Shown: positions 17,910-27,079, counted from the first letter of the stretch. The stretch is 64,000 bases of DNA from Maricaulis sp036231565 (GCA_036231565.1 JAZAHA010000016.1:62001-126000); one strand, 5' to 3'. A program made the numbers and translations. The notes: generated by a model not told the origin, from the sequence alone.

Positions 17910-19406
17910 CTACTGGGCGCCGTTGCCAGCATCGGCCATGAGCGGCGCATTGCCGCTCGACGCCGACGGCGCGGCATCGCGGATCGCCAGGATCCGGTCC
18001 CGCTCGGCTTCGAACAGCGCGATCTCGTTATCCGCCAGCTGGCGGCCGGTCGGCAGGTCGAGCGTCATCGGGTTCACCGGATTGCCGTTGTGGTGAACTT
18101 CGTAATGCAGGTGCGGACCAGTCGAGCGACCGGTCGTGCCGACATAACCAATGGTCTGCCCCTGGGTCACCCGGGAGCCGGCCCGGATATTCCGCGCAAA
18201 CCCGTTGAGGTGCGCATAGGCCGTCTGATAGCCGTTGGCGTGCCGGATGCGGATATAGTTGCCGAAACTGCCGAACCGGTTGGCCCGTTCCACGACACCG
18301 TTGCCCGCTGCCATGATCGGCGTGCCGGTCGGGGCGGCGAAATCGGTGCCGTTATGGCGGCGCGTATAGCCCAGGATCGGGTGACGACGCGCGCGCGAGA
18401 AGTGCGAAGACAGGCGGGCGCCGTTGATCGGCGTGAGCATCAGCAGGCGCTGGGCGCTGGCACCGTCGGCGGTGTAATAGCCGACGATTCCGTCCGGCGT
18501 CTCGAAGCGGAAGAATTCCTTGGGCTCGCCGCGGCCGTCATAGCGGGCATAGAGAATGTCGCCGGTGCGGGCGACATCGCCCTCATCATCGATCATGCGC
18601 TCGAAGAGAATATCGAATCCGTCGCCTGGCTGGATCGAGCGCTGGAAGTCGATCGCATAGCCCAGAACGCCGGCCAGCTCGACGACGACACGGTCGGTCG
18701 CGCCGGCATTGAGCGCGTCCACATAGAGGGAGGTGCTGATCTCGCCGGTCGCGCGGACGAGTTCCCGTTCGAATGTCGCCTGGGTTTCTCGCGCGCGGTA
18801 GTTATCGTCCCACGTCCGGGCAACGGTGATCGACCGTTCGACATCAGGCCGGAAGGACAGGCCGTTCAGACGAACCGCCGACGCCGTGTCGCCGCCTTCG
18901 GCGTCCGGCGTCGTTTCGACATAGAGCCGGATGCGTTCACCGACGGGCAGGCGCCGCAGGTCGTAGACCGTGCTGAGCGCGGAAATCGCGCGCGCGGCCT
19001 CGACGCGGTCTATGCCGGCATCGTCAAGCAGGCCGGCGAGCGTGCCGCCGCTGGGCACCACCCGTTCGACCTGGATCGTCGTGGCACAGTTCACGCAGTC
19101 GGTGAAAGCGGAATAATTCAGTTCGACCGGGTCGAGCGCCGCCGCCAGCGTCATCGGTGGCGGTTGCAGCACGTCCTGGCTCGATGCGACCTGGCTCGCT
19201 TCGGCCAACAGCTGGGTGTTGCCTGCGACGGGCGTATCGAGCGCCGGCTGGCGGTCGATCGGAGACGCATCGCTTTGCGGCTCGTTACTGGTCATAAGGG
19301 CGACAAGAAGCACCGCGGAGAGCGTCAGGCTGGCAGCAGCCACAAGGCCACGGGTGCGGTGGGTGTCGGCACGGGATACGTCAAATCCGGACATGTCGGC
19401 GTCCAT
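17910..19406 (-). CDS. M23-family cell-wall endopeptidase
   Basis: A 498-residue envelope protein of the MepM/NlpD-like type. One N-terminal transmembrane anchor (GLVAAASLTLSAVLLVALMT) is followed by a linker, an OapA/LysM-like region (SGGTLAGLLDDAGIDRVEAA) and a C-terminal LytM domain. Zinc-site motifs are RRHNGTDFAAPTGTPI (His and Asp) and HLHYEV near the end, so the peptidase is expected to be active on peptidoglycan cross-links. It lies just upstream of chpT on the opposite strand. The start could also be the ATG at 19394. Confidence 0.9.
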   Translation of the reverse strand: MDADMSGFDVSRADTHRTRGLVAAASLTLSAVLLVALMTSNEPQSDASPIDRQPALDTPVAGNTQLLAEASQVASSQDVLQPPPMTLAAALDPVELNYSAFTDCVNCATTIQVERVVPSGGTLAGLLDDAGIDRVEAARAISALSTVYDLRRLPVGERIRLYVETTPDAEGGDTASAVRLNGLSFRPDVERSITVARTWDDNYRARETQATFERELVRATGEISTSLYVDALNAGATDRVVVELAGVLGYAIDFQRSIQPGDGFDILFERMIDDEGDVARTGDILYARYDGRGEPKEFFRFETPDGIVGYYTADGASAQRLLMLTPINGARLSSHFSRARRHPILGYTRRHNGTDFAAPTGTPIMAAGNGVVERANRFGSFGNYIRIRHANGYQTAYAHLNGFARNIRAGSRVTQGQTIGYVGTTGRSTGPHLHYEVHHNGNPVNPMTLDLPTGRQLADNEIALFEAERDRILAIRDAAPSASSGNAPLMADAGNGAQ

Positions 19407-19626
19407 ACTCCGGTCAGCTCGTTAACACACGGCGTGTCACACGTGATGTCTAGCAAGTCTCGCGCCGCCCGAAGCTGTATACCCCGGAATGGCCGAGCGC
19501 CCCCCTCGAAAGCCGTGTGAACCATGGCTTGGACCGATCCGGTTGCCAAGTCCTTTACGGCGAAGCATTGCAGATTTGTCTGCGAAAAGGGGCAAGAGAC
19601 AGCGAGAATCGTGTATCGATAACGAC

Positions 19627-20298
19627 ATGCTAGACGAATTTCCTTCCGAACTGACTGCCGAACAGCTCGCCGCACTGCTGTGCGCCCGACTGTGCCATGA
19701 CCTTGTCAGCCCCGTTTCTGCGCTGGGCGCGGCCCTGAGCGTTCTGGACGACCAGGACTCGGCGGACATGCATGAGGACGCGATGGGCTTGGTGCGTGAA
19801 AGCGCCCGCCAGGCCCAGGCGAAGCTGGAATTTTCGCGTCTTGCATTCGGCGCCGGCGGATCGGCTCCGGGTATCCTGGATACCCGTGAACTGCGCCGGC
19901 TCACAGAGAACATGTTCTCTGCCTTCAAGCCGGAGATCGTCTGGAAAGTCGAGGCCACCGGGCTTGAAAAGGCGGCCGCGCGTCTGCTGCTTAATCTGTG
20001 TACGCTCGGTGTTGATGCCGCCCCGCGCGGCGGAACGGTGACGGTCGAGGCGACGGATGCCGCCGGCGGTGCGCGTCTGCGCATTGTGACGGAAGGCCCC
20101 CGGGCGCGGCTGGAAGCGGGCACCGCACTCGCTCTGGAAGGCCAGGCGCCCGAACACGGTTTCGACGGGCGTTCGATTCAGCCCTACTACACGGCACTCA
20201 TCGCACGCTCGGCCGGCGGACGTGTCAGTGCACACGCCGATGGCGAGCGGGTTGAATTCGTGGCCTTGGTCAAGCCGCCGGAAGGCATGATCGGCTAG
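19627..20298 (+). CDS. chpT: Histidine phosphotransferase ChpT
   Basis: Dimeric phosphotransferase that moves phosphate from the hybrid kinase CckA to CtrA and CpdR. The phospho-accepting histidine is in LLCARLCHDLVSPVSALG near the N-terminus, followed by a degenerate ATPase-like C-terminal domain (EAAARLLLNLC-like region, then PRGGTVTVEATDAAGGARL). The 223-residue length equals Caulobacter ChpT. The ATG at 19627 is chosen to match that length; no strong RBS is seen. It is followed by cheA, with ctrA 6 kb away, so a phosphorelay partner and its target are encoded together. Confidence 0.9.
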   Translation: MLDEFPSELTAEQLAALLCARLCHDLVSPVSALGAALSVLDDQDSADMHEDAMGLVRESARQAQAKLEFSRLAFGAGGSAPGILDTRELRRLTENMFSAFKPEIVWKVEATGLEKAAARLLLNLCTLGVDAAPRGGTVTVEATDAAGGARLRIVTEGPRARLEAGTALALEGQAPEHGFDGRSIQPYYTALIARSAGGRVSAHADGERVEFVALVKPPEGMIG

Positions 20299-20428
20299 AC
20301 GCGCAAGGCGAGCCGAAAGCAGATAATATTCTATTCGTATCGTCGATGAGAATAGGCTCCCCGGGCCAACAGTCCGTTAACTAAGGGCTGGCAGGTTGTG
20401 CTGGAATCAAGACCGCACGGGGCCTGCC

Positions 20429-23215
20429 ATGGATGATCTCATCAGCGAGTTTTTGACGGAAACGGCCGAAAGCCTGGACGTCATCGACGCGGAGCTGGTG
20501 CGTTTCGAGAACAACCCGGAAGACCGGGCCATTCTCGACAACATTTTCCGCCTTCTCCACACCATCAAAGGGACTTGCGGCTTCCTCGGCCTTCCCCGCC
20601 TTGAAGCTGTTGCCCACGCCGGCGAAACGCTGCTGGGCAAGTTCCGCGATGGCGAACTCGCTGTATCGCCGCCGATGGTCACGCTCGTTCTCGAGGCGAT
20701 CGACCAGATCAAGGTGCTGCTGGAATCGCTCGAGGAAACCGGCGCCGAGCCGGCCGGCGAAGACAGCGCCCTGATCGCCAAGCTTGAAGATGCCGCGATG
20801 GGCAAGCTGGAAGGGGCAGCCCAACCCGACGCACCGCAAAAGCCGGAAAACTGGGACGAGGATCTCGGTCGCGAACTGCGTCCGGGCGAAGTCTCGCTGG
20901 CCGATCTGGAAGCCGCCTTCCAGGGCGCTGATGTCGATCCTGCCAACGATCCGGGCGAAGCCGCGCCGGTAGAGAGTGCGCCCGTGCAGCACCTCGGTGT
21001 CGGCGATTTCGATCCGGAGCTGGGACGCGAATTGCGCCCGGGTGAGGTGTCCGCTGCCGAACTCGAAGCAGCCTTCATGAACGCCGACGTTGACCCGGGT
21101 AATGAGCCGGAAGCACCCAAGGCGTTCATTACCGACGATATGAGTCATGAGGAAGCACTGCAGTCGGCCATGGCCGAGCTGAAAGGTGTCGATCATGCCG
21201 GCGGCGGTGAAGGCGGTCCGCGTGTGCAGCAGACGGTGCGTGTCACTGTGGACGTGCTGGAAGGTCTGATGACGACCGTTTCCGAGCTCGTGCTGACCCG
21301 CAACCAGCTGATGCAGACCATTCGCGGCATGGAAGACGAGGAGCTCAAAGGCCCTCTCCAGCGCCTGTCTGCCGTTACCGGCGAGCTGCAGGACGGGGTC
21401 ATGAAGACCCGCATGCAGCCGATCGGCGACGCCTGGCGCAAGCTGCCGCGTATCATTCGCGACGTCTCGACGGATCTCGGCAAGAAGATCGAACTGGTCA
21501 TGGAGGGCCAGGACACCGAGCTGGACCGTCAGGTGCTCGAGCTGATCAAGGATCCGCTCACCCACATGGTCCGCAACTCGGCCGATCACGGCCTCGAGAT
21601 GCCGGCCGACCGGGTCAAGGCCGGCAAGCCCGAGAAGGGCCGGATCAAGCTGTCCGCCTATCATGAAGGCGGTCACATCATCATTTCCATTTCCGATGAC
21701 GGGAAGGGACTGGACACCAAGCGTATCGGCGAGAAGGCTCTCGAGAAGGGCCTGACCACGCACGACGAGCTGGAGCGCATGAATGAAGCGCAGATTCACC
21801 GCTTCATTTTTGCTCCGGGCTTCTCGACCGCGGCCAAGGTGACCAACCTGTCCGGCCGCGGTGTCGGCATGGACGTGGTGCGTACGAATATCGAGCAGAT
21901 CGGCGGCGTGGTGGACGTGGCGTCCACGGCCGGCCGTGGCTCGCATTTCTCGATCAAGATCCCGCTGACCCTGGCTATCGTGTCCGCCCTGATCGTCGGC
22001 TGTGACGAACAGCGCTTCGCGATCCCGCAGCTGGCTGTGCGCGAACTGGTGCGCGTCGGTGCCGGGTCCGAGCATACGGTTGAAAAGCTGCACGGTGCCC
22101 GCGTGATGCGTCTGCGCGATCGTCTTATGCCGATTGTTGACCTGCACGATGTGCTGGGTGTCGGCGAAGCCTACAGCGGCGGTGAAGACGAAGCGGCCTT
22201 CGTGGTCGTGCTCGACGCCGGCGGCCGCAATGTCGGCCTCGTGGTCGACAATGTCCTCGACACCGAGGAAATCGTCGTGAAACCGCTCTCGGAATCGCTG
22301 CGCAATGTGTCGGCCTATTCCGGTGCGACCATCCTGGGCGACGGCTCTGTCATCATGATCCTCGATCCGAACGGCCTGGCCGGCGAGATCGTCTCGGCAA
22401 TGGAAGAGGAAGCGGTGCACGACACGGCAAGCGCGTCGGTTACCGAACTGGCACAGCAGACCCAGCGCCTGCTCCTGGTGCGTGCCGGAGGGACGGAACC
22501 GAAGGCAGTTCCGCTGGCCCTCGTCACGCGTCTGGAAGAGTTCGATCCGGAAACCATCGAGACCACCAACGACCGCCAGGTTGTGCAGTATCGTGGCCGC
22601 CTGATGCCGATCGTGCCGCTGGGTTCGGAAATCCGCTGCACCGAAGGCCAGCGTCTGCCGGTTCTCGTCTTTGCCGAGAACCACACGGCTATCGGTCTCG
22701 CCGTCGACCAGATCGTCGATGTCGTCGAGGAACGCGTCGACATGCAGATGTCGTCCGACAAGCAGGGCGTCATCGGGTCTGCCATCATCAAGGGCAAGGC
22801 CACGGATGTGGTCGATATCGCCTGGTATCTCGACCAGTCGCGTGCTGGCGATATCCAGCGCCGCTCGGCTTCGCGCCGCCGCAAGGTGCTGCTGGTCGAT
22901 GCCGATGCCTTTGCGCGTCGCATGATCGCGCCGCTGCTGGCTGCGGCCGGCTATGATGTGACGCCGGCCGGCGGCATGCACGAGGTCAAGTCGATTGCTG
23001 AAGCGGGCGAGCATTTCGATGCGCTCGTCGGCGACCCGGCGGCTCTCGACCGCATCCGCAATGAAGGCATGTGGACCAATCTGCCCGCCCTCGCAGTCAC
23101 GGACTGGCCTGAAGATACTCCGGCCGACGGCCTCACGGTCGTCCTGCCGCGCTCCGACCGCGGTGCGCTGATTGCCGCGCTCGACGAGGTTTCCCAAGAG
23201 GAGAAAGTGGCATGA
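20429..23215 (+). CDS. cheA: Chemotaxis kinase CheA with two CheW domains and a REC-like tail
   Basis: Autophosphorylating kinase of the chemotaxis array. Order of parts in 928 residues: HPt domain with His44 in LLHTIKGTCGF; a linker holding two 37-residue repeats (about 141-178 and 193-229, both with LGRELRPGEVS); dimerisation helix bundle from about 265; ATPase domain with N-box PLTHMVRNSADHGLE and G-boxes; two tandem CheW-like domains; and a C-terminal receiver-like domain from about 815. The receiver starts KVLLVDADAF but has arginine where the conserved lysine is expected (VVLPRSDRG), so it may be degenerate. cheW overlaps its stop codon. Confidence 0.95.
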   Translation: MDDLISEFLTETAESLDVIDAELVRFENNPEDRAILDNIFRLLHTIKGTCGFLGLPRLEAVAHAGETLLGKFRDGELAVSPPMVTLVLEAIDQIKVLLESLEETGAEPAGEDSALIAKLEDAAMGKLEGAAQPDAPQKPENWDEDLGRELRPGEVSLADLEAAFQGADVDPANDPGEAAPVESAPVQHLGVGDFDPELGRELRPGEVSAAELEAAFMNADVDPGNEPEAPKAFITDDMSHEEALQSAMAELKGVDHAGGGEGGPRVQQTVRVTVDVLEGLMTTVSELVLTRNQLMQTIRGMEDEELKGPLQRLSAVTGELQDGVMKTRMQPIGDAWRKLPRIIRDVSTDLGKKIELVMEGQDTELDRQVLELIKDPLTHMVRNSADHGLEMPADRVKAGKPEKGRIKLSAYHEGGHIIISISDDGKGLDTKRIGEKALEKGLTTHDELERMNEAQIHRFIFAPGFSTAAKVTNLSGRGVGMDVVRTNIEQIGGVVDVASTAGRGSHFSIKIPLTLAIVSALIVGCDEQRFAIPQLAVRELVRVGAGSEHTVEKLHGARVMRLRDRLMPIVDLHDVLGVGEAYSGGEDEAAFVVVLDAGGRNVGLVVDNVLDTEEIVVKPLSESLRNVSAYSGATILGDGSVIMILDPNGLAGEIVSAMEEEAVHDTASASVTELAQQTQRLLLVRAGGTEPKAVPLALVTRLEEFDPETIETTNDRQVVQYRGRLMPIVPLGSEIRCTEGQRLPVLVFAENHTAIGLAVDQIVDVVEERVDMQMSSDKQGVIGSAIIKGKATDVVDIAWYLDQSRAGDIQRRSASRRRKVLLVDADAFARRMIAPLLAAAGYDVTPAGGMHEVKSIAEAGEHFDALVGDPAALDRIRNEGMWTNLPALAVTDWPEDTPADGLTVVLPRSDRGALIAALDEVSQEEKVA

Positions 23216-23697
23216 GCTCGCAGCATAGCGACAATTCCGGCCTCGGCGCCGAAGCGATGAACGAGTACGTGTCCGTCCGTATCGGCGATCAGCTGTTCGG
23301 CGCGCCGGTCGATGCGATCCGTGAAGTGTTCGCGCCGCAATCGGTAACGCATGTTCCGCTGGCCCCCGACGAGGTTGCCGGTCTGCTGAACCTGCGCGGC
23401 CGTATCGTCACCGCAATCGATGCCCGCCGTCGTCTGGGCCTGACGCCGCGCGAGAAGACCGAGACCGGCATGGCGCTCGGTGTCGAACGCGGGAACGAAA
23501 TCTTCGGACTTATCGTCGACAGTGTCGGTGAAGTGCTGCGTCGCCCGCGGGCCGAACTCGAACCGGTCCCGGCCCATGTCGATGCGCGCTGGCGTTCCAT
23601 GGTCAAGGGCGTGCACCGGCTGGAAAAGGAACTGCTCGCAGTTCTCGACGTTTCGGCCGTCATCGGTACGGCCGGCCAGACCAACAAGGCTGCCTAG
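23212..23697 (+). CDS. cheW: Chemotaxis adaptor CheW
   Basis: A 161-residue coupling protein that links CheA to chemoreceptors. A single CheW domain starts at EYVSVRIGDQLFGAPVDAIR and contains the LNLRGRIVTAIDARRRLGL block and FGLIVDSVGEVL. It overlaps cheA by 4 nt (ATGA), so its synthesis is coupled to the kinase. The N-terminal tail of about 17 residues is unstructured. No chemoreceptor gene lies in this window, so receptors must be encoded elsewhere. Confidence 0.95.
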   Translation: MSSQHSDNSGLGAEAMNEYVSVRIGDQLFGAPVDAIREVFAPQSVTHVPLAPDEVAGLLNLRGRIVTAIDARRRLGLTPREKTETGMALGVERGNEIFGLIVDSVGEVLRRPRAELEPVPAHVDARWRSMVKGVHRLEKELLAVLDVSAVIGTAGQTNKAA

Positions 23698-23710
23698 CGG
23701 AGGGTAAGGC

Positions 23711-24085
23711 ATGAGAACCTGTCTCGTCGTGGACGACTCCCGGGTGATCCGGAAAGTCGCTCGTAAAATTCTTGAAGAGCTCGACTTCGAATGTGTCGAA
23801 GCGGCGGACGGATCCGAAGCGCTCGATGCCTGCCGCAAGCAGATGCCCGACGCGATCCTGCTCGACTGGAACATGCCGGTCATGAACGGGCTCGACTTCG
23901 TCAAGGCGCTGCGCCGGGAAGAGGGCGGTGACAAGCCGGTCGTGGTGTTCTGCACCACCGAGAACGACATGGCGCACATCACCGAAGCCCTGCGTGCGGG
24001 TGCTGACGAATACGTCATGAAGCCCTTCGACGGCGAAATCATCGAATCCAAGCTGCAGCAAACCGGATTGCTTCGCGCCTCTTGA
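23711..24085 (+). CDS. cheY: Chemotaxis response regulator CheY
   Basis: A 124-residue single-domain receiver that carries the signal to the flagellar motor. Acidic pair in CLVVDDSRVIRK, phospho-acceptor aspartate in AILLDWNMPVMNG, the conserved threonine in VVFCTTEND and lysine in EYVMKPFDG are all present, so it should be phosphorylatable. The gene lies 13 bp after cheW and overlaps the open frame of cheB. Alphaproteobacteria often carry several CheY proteins; whether this one is the motor-binding or the phosphate-sink type cannot be told from sequence alone. Confidence 0.94.
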   Translation: MRTCLVVDDSRVIRKVARKILEELDFECVEAADGSEALDACRKQMPDAILLDWNMPVMNGLDFVKALRREEGGDKPVVVFCTTENDMAHITEALRAGADEYVMKPFDGEIIESKLQQTGLLRAS

Positions 24086-24096
24086 GGGAGTTTCCC

Positions 24097-25275
24097 ATGC
24101 CGGAACTCGCCAGCACAGGCGCGGCCGCCAGCCCCATTGCCAAGGTTCTCGTGATCGACGACTCCGCCGTCGCACGGGGCCTGATGACCCGCTGGGTCGA
24201 TGAAGATCCCGATCTCGCGCTTGTCGGCGCGGCGGTCGATGGCGAGCAGGGCCTGAAAAAGGCCGAAGAGCTCAGACCCGATCTGATCGTGCTCGATGTC
24301 GAAATGCCCAAGATGGACGGTCTGGCCGCCCTGCCGCTGCTGCTGAAAGCAGTGCCGGGCTGCAAGGTCGTGATGGCCTCCACGCTGACCCGCCGTGGCG
24401 GCGAGGTGACCATCCGTGCCCTGTCCATGGGCGCTGCCGACTACGCGCCCAAACCGCAGGCCGGACGCCTGGCCGGTGCCGAGGAGTTCCGCCGCGATCT
24501 CCTGTCCAAGCTGAAAGCGCTGGCGCCGCGCCCGATTCCGCCGGTTCCCAGCGCTTGCGATATTCCCGCGGCTCCTGCGCCGGCGATCCGTACCATAACG
24601 CCCCCGCCTGCCGCTCCCGCCGCACCGGTTCGCAAGGCATTCACGCCCACGGCGCAGCCCCCGGCCGCACGCGGGGCTGTTGCCCGTCACACGGTGCGCC
24701 CGGAAATCATCGCCATCGGATCGTCGACCGGTGGTCCGCAGGCGCTGCGTGATGTCGTGGCGGCTTTCGGAACCGATATCCAGGTCCCGATCGTTGTGGC
24801 CCAGCACATGCCGGCCCTGTTCACCAAGATCCTGGCGGAACACCTGTCCAAGGCCTCGTCCTTGCGCTGCAAGGAGGCCGAGGACGGTGAACGCCTCGTT
24901 GCCGGCAGTCTCTATATTGCTCCGGGCGATTTCCACCTGACCGTCCGCAAGGACGCAGCCGGCTTCTACGCGGTGCTCGACCAGACGCCGCCGATCAATT
25001 TCTGCCGCCCCGCCGTCGATCCGCTGTTCCAGTCGGTGACCGAGGTGACCGGTGGCAAGGCACTGGGCATCATCCTGACGGGGATGGGGCATGACGGCCG
25101 CGAAGGCTCGCGCATCCTGCGCAATGCCGGCGGCACGATCCTCGCCCAGGACGAAGCAACGAGTGTGGTCTGGGGTATGCCGGGCGCTGTCGCCGCGGCT
25201 GGCCTGGCCGACGAAATCCTGCCGCTCAACCGGATCGGTTCGTCGATCGTCCAGCGCGCGAAGAACGGGATGTGA
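24097..25275 (+). CDS. cheB: Chemoreceptor methylesterase/deamidase CheB
   Basis: A 392-residue response regulator enzyme that demethylates chemoreceptors for adaptation. The N-terminal receiver (KVLVIDDSAVARGLMTRW, aspartate in LIVLDVEMPKMDG) is joined by a Pro/Ala-rich linker (about residues 145-200) to the methylesterase domain. The active-site motifs are AIGSSTGGPQAL (serine), AQHMP (histidine) and LTGMGHDGREG (aspartate). The ATG at 24097 follows GAGGGAG with 6-nt spacing and is preferred over a TTG at 24082. It overlaps the region of the cheR start. Confidence 0.96.
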   Translation: MPELASTGAAASPIAKVLVIDDSAVARGLMTRWVDEDPDLALVGAAVDGEQGLKKAEELRPDLIVLDVEMPKMDGLAALPLLLKAVPGCKVVMASTLTRRGGEVTIRALSMGAADYAPKPQAGRLAGAEEFRRDLLSKLKALAPRPIPPVPSACDIPAAPAPAIRTITPPPAAPAAPVRKAFTPTAQPPAARGAVARHTVRPEIIAIGSSTGGPQALRDVVAAFGTDIQVPIVVAQHMPALFTKILAEHLSKASSLRCKEAEDGERLVAGSLYIAPGDFHLTVRKDAAGFYAVLDQTPPINFCRPAVDPLFQSVTEVTGGKALGIILTGMGHDGREGSRILRNAGGTILAQDEATSVVWGMPGAVAAAGLADEILPLNRIGSSIVQRAKNGM

Positions 25276-25277
25276 CC

Positions 25278-26114
25278 ATGATCAAGATCGAAGACATCAC
25301 TTTCGTGGCGGCCGAAGCCTACAAGCGCTCCGGCCTCGTCCTGTCCACCGACAAGGGGTATCTGCTGGAAAGCCGCCTGGCGCCGCTGGCGCGGGCCGAG
25401 GGCTATCCATCGATCGAGGCGCTGATCGCCGCGGCACGCCGCGAGAGCAGCGACCGGTTGCTCTGGGCGATTACCGAGGCGCTCGCGACGCACGAGACCT
25501 TCTTCTTCCGCGACAACACGCCGTTCGACCTGTTCAAGCAGGAAATCCTGCCGGTGCTCTCGCGGGCCCGCGGCAACATGTCGACCATCCGGATCTGGTG
25601 CGCGGCCTGTTCGTCGGGCCAGGAACCCTATTCGCTGGCGATGATCCTGGAAGAGGAAAAGGCCCGCCTGGGCGGTCTGCGCTTCGAGATCGTGGCCACC
25701 GACATGGCGCCGCGCGTGCTGGAAAAGGCCAAGGCCGGCGTCTACTCGCAGTTCGAGGTCCAGCGTGGCCTGGCGATCCAGCGTCTGGTGACGCATTTTG
25801 ACCAGTCCGGTGATCAGTGGCGTATCAAGCCGAACCTGCGCTCGATGGTGACCTTCCAGAAGCAGAACCTGCTGGAGAACTTCTCCGGAATGGGGGCGTT
25901 CGATGTCATCTTCTGCCGCAACGTGCTGATCTATTTCGATGCCGACACCAAGAAGCGGATCCTGCAGCGGCTTGCCGCGCAGACGGCTGGCGATGGCTAT
26001 CTGATCATGGGCGCGGCGGAGACGGTCGTCGGCCTGTCGCAGGATTTCGCTCCGGTGGAGGGGCGCCGCGGTCTCTACGGCCGGACCGGTGCGACCAAGT
26101 CAGCTGCGGCCTGA
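25278..26114 (+). CDS. cheR: Chemoreceptor methyltransferase CheR
   Basis: SAM-dependent methyltransferase that methylates glutamates of chemoreceptors, opposing CheB. It has the N-terminal helical domain, the SAM-site block IRIWCAACSSGQEPYSLAMI and the catalytic region FDVIFCRNVLIYFD. The C-terminal part, GYLIMGAAETVVGL, is typical. At 278 residues it is a plain CheR without TPR extension. ATG25278 is chosen because CGGGA lies 7 nt upstream; a GTG at 25272 would be too close. It is the last gene of the che operon and is followed by a terminator. Confidence 0.95.
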   Translation: MIKIEDITFVAAEAYKRSGLVLSTDKGYLLESRLAPLARAEGYPSIEALIAAARRESSDRLLWAITEALATHETFFFRDNTPFDLFKQEILPVLSRARGNMSTIRIWCAACSSGQEPYSLAMILEEEKARLGGLRFEIVATDMAPRVLEKAKAGVYSQFEVQRGLAIQRLVTHFDQSGDQWRIKPNLRSMVTFQKQNLLENFSGMGAFDVIFCRNVLIYFDADTKKRILQRLAAQTAGDGYLIMGAAETVVGLSQDFAPVEGRRGLYGRTGATKSAAA

Positions 26115-26141
26115 CGCCATCTTCAGACGGACCAGGACAAG

Positions 26142-26171
26142 AGCCCCTGCAGCTGCGCTGCGGGGGCTTTC
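26142..26171 (+). terminator. Rho-independent terminator after cheR
   Basis: AGCCCCTGCAG and CTGCGGGGGCT arms (one G:U pair), followed by TTTCTT, 27 nt after the cheR stop codon. Confidence 0.85.
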
Positions 26172-26223
26172 TTGTCGTGGAGAGCCGCGGCCGTGCGTCG
26201 GCAGGCGTCCTGAGCGGGGGCAT

Positions 26224-26255
26224 GAAAAAACCCGGACGCTGCCGCCCGGGTTTTC
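26224..26255 (-). terminator. Terminator of ctrA, usable on both strands
   Basis: AAAAAACCCGG ... CCGGGTTTT: on the minus strand the stem is followed by TTTTTT, 24 nt after the ctrA stop codon. The plus strand also has a shorter TTTT run, so it can back up the cheR terminator. Confidence 0.8.
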
Positions 26256-26278
26256 TCAGGTTCGTTTGTGAGGCCGGA

Positions 26279-26974
26279 TCAGGCGGACGCCTTTTCCTCG
26301 ACCGGGTCACGCAGCACATAGCCGCGGCCCCAGACCGTCTCGATATAGTGCTCGCCACTGGTGGCCGCGGCGAGTTTCTTGCGGAGCTTGCAGATGAAGA
26401 CGTCGATGATCTTCAGTTCCGGCTCGTCCATGCCGCCATAAAGGTGGTTCAGGAACATTTCCTTGGTGAGCGTCGTGCCCTTGCGCAGGGAGAGCAGCTC
26501 AAGCATCTGGTATTCCTTGCCGGTCAGGTGCACGCGCTGGCCATCGACCTCGACCGTCTTGGCGTCGAGGTTCACGGCGATCGAACCGGTGCGGATGATC
26601 GACTGGGAATGGCCCTTCGAGCGGCGGACGATGGCATGGATACGCGCGATCATCTCGTCCTTGTGGAAAGGCTTGGTCATATAGTCGTCGGCGCCGCAGC
26701 CCAGGCCGCGCACCTTGTTGTCGATATCGGCATTGCCCGTGAGGATCAGGATGGGCGTGTCGATTTTCGCCATGCGAAGCGTCTTGAGCACATCGAAGCC
26801 CGGCATGTCAGGCAGGTTCAGATCAAGCAGAATGATGTCGTAATCATAAAGCTTGCCCAGATCGACGCCTTCCTCACCGAGGTCGGTCGTATAGATATTG
26901 AAGCCGTCGGACTTCAGCATCAGCTCGATGGACTGGGCAGTCGCCCGATCGTCCTCAATAAGAAGAACCCGCAT
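26279..26974 (-). CDS. ctrA: Cell-cycle master regulator CtrA
   Basis: OmpR-type response regulator that controls flagellar, chemotaxis and cell-division genes and, in Caulobacter, blocks replication origins. Receiver: acidic EDD at 7-9, phospho-acceptor Asp51 in ILLDLNLPDMPG, MTKPFHKDEMIARI. The C-terminal winged helix has the near-invariant VHLTGKEYQMLELLSLRKGT and HLYGGMDEPELKIIDVFICK blocks. It ends ...EEKASA; C-terminal small residues act as a ClpXP signal in Caulobacter CtrA, so regulated proteolysis is plausible. GGAGG stands 7 nt before the start. The 525-bp upstream region is packed with GANTC sites. Confidence 0.97.
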   Translation of the reverse strand: MRVLLIEDDRATAQSIELMLKSDGFNIYTTDLGEEGVDLGKLYDYDIILLDLNLPDMPGFDVLKTLRMAKIDTPILILTGNADIDNKVRGLGCGADDYMTKPFHKDEMIARIHAIVRRSKGHSQSIIRTGSIAVNLDAKTVEVDGQRVHLTGKEYQMLELLSLRKGTTLTKEMFLNHLYGGMDEPELKIIDVFICKLRKKLAAATSGEHYIETVWGRGYVLRDPVEEKASA

Positions 26975-27065
26975 TGGTTCGCCTCCGGTTTCGCTATGCG
27001 GGCGAATCAGTGCCGCCCGGCCTCACGTCTGTGATTAACCTTATTTGGACGCTAGGCGGAAACCC

Positions 27066-27079
27066 TTAACGAAAGTTAA
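27066..27079. promoter_or_regulatory. CtrA-box-like motif upstream of ctrA
   Basis: TTAACGAAAGTTAA: two TTAA half-sites 6 nt apart, where the Caulobacter consensus is TTAA-N7-TTAA. It lies 92 nt upstream of the ctrA start codon, fitting autoregulation. Further TTAA half-sites are at 27152 and 27167. Confidence 0.45.

Noticed and set aside
20381..20428. Sigma-54 promoter before cheA (TGGCAGGTTGTGC)
   Set aside because: The GG and GC elements are 8 instead of 10 nt apart, so the required -24/-12 geometry is not met.
20381..23197. A 938-codon open frame on the minus strand opposite cheA
   Set aside because: It mirrors cheA in a high-GC sequence, has His/Arg/Gly-rich composition without domain motifs, and cheA on the plus strand has complete catalytic motifs.
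24082..24096. TTG start for CheB
   Set aside because: The purine-rich RBS GAGGGAG lies after it and is correctly spaced for the ATG at 24097.
22951..25092. A 713-codon minus-strand frame across cheA-cheB
   Set aside because: Antisense shadow of four chemotaxis genes; no recognisable protein features or RBS.
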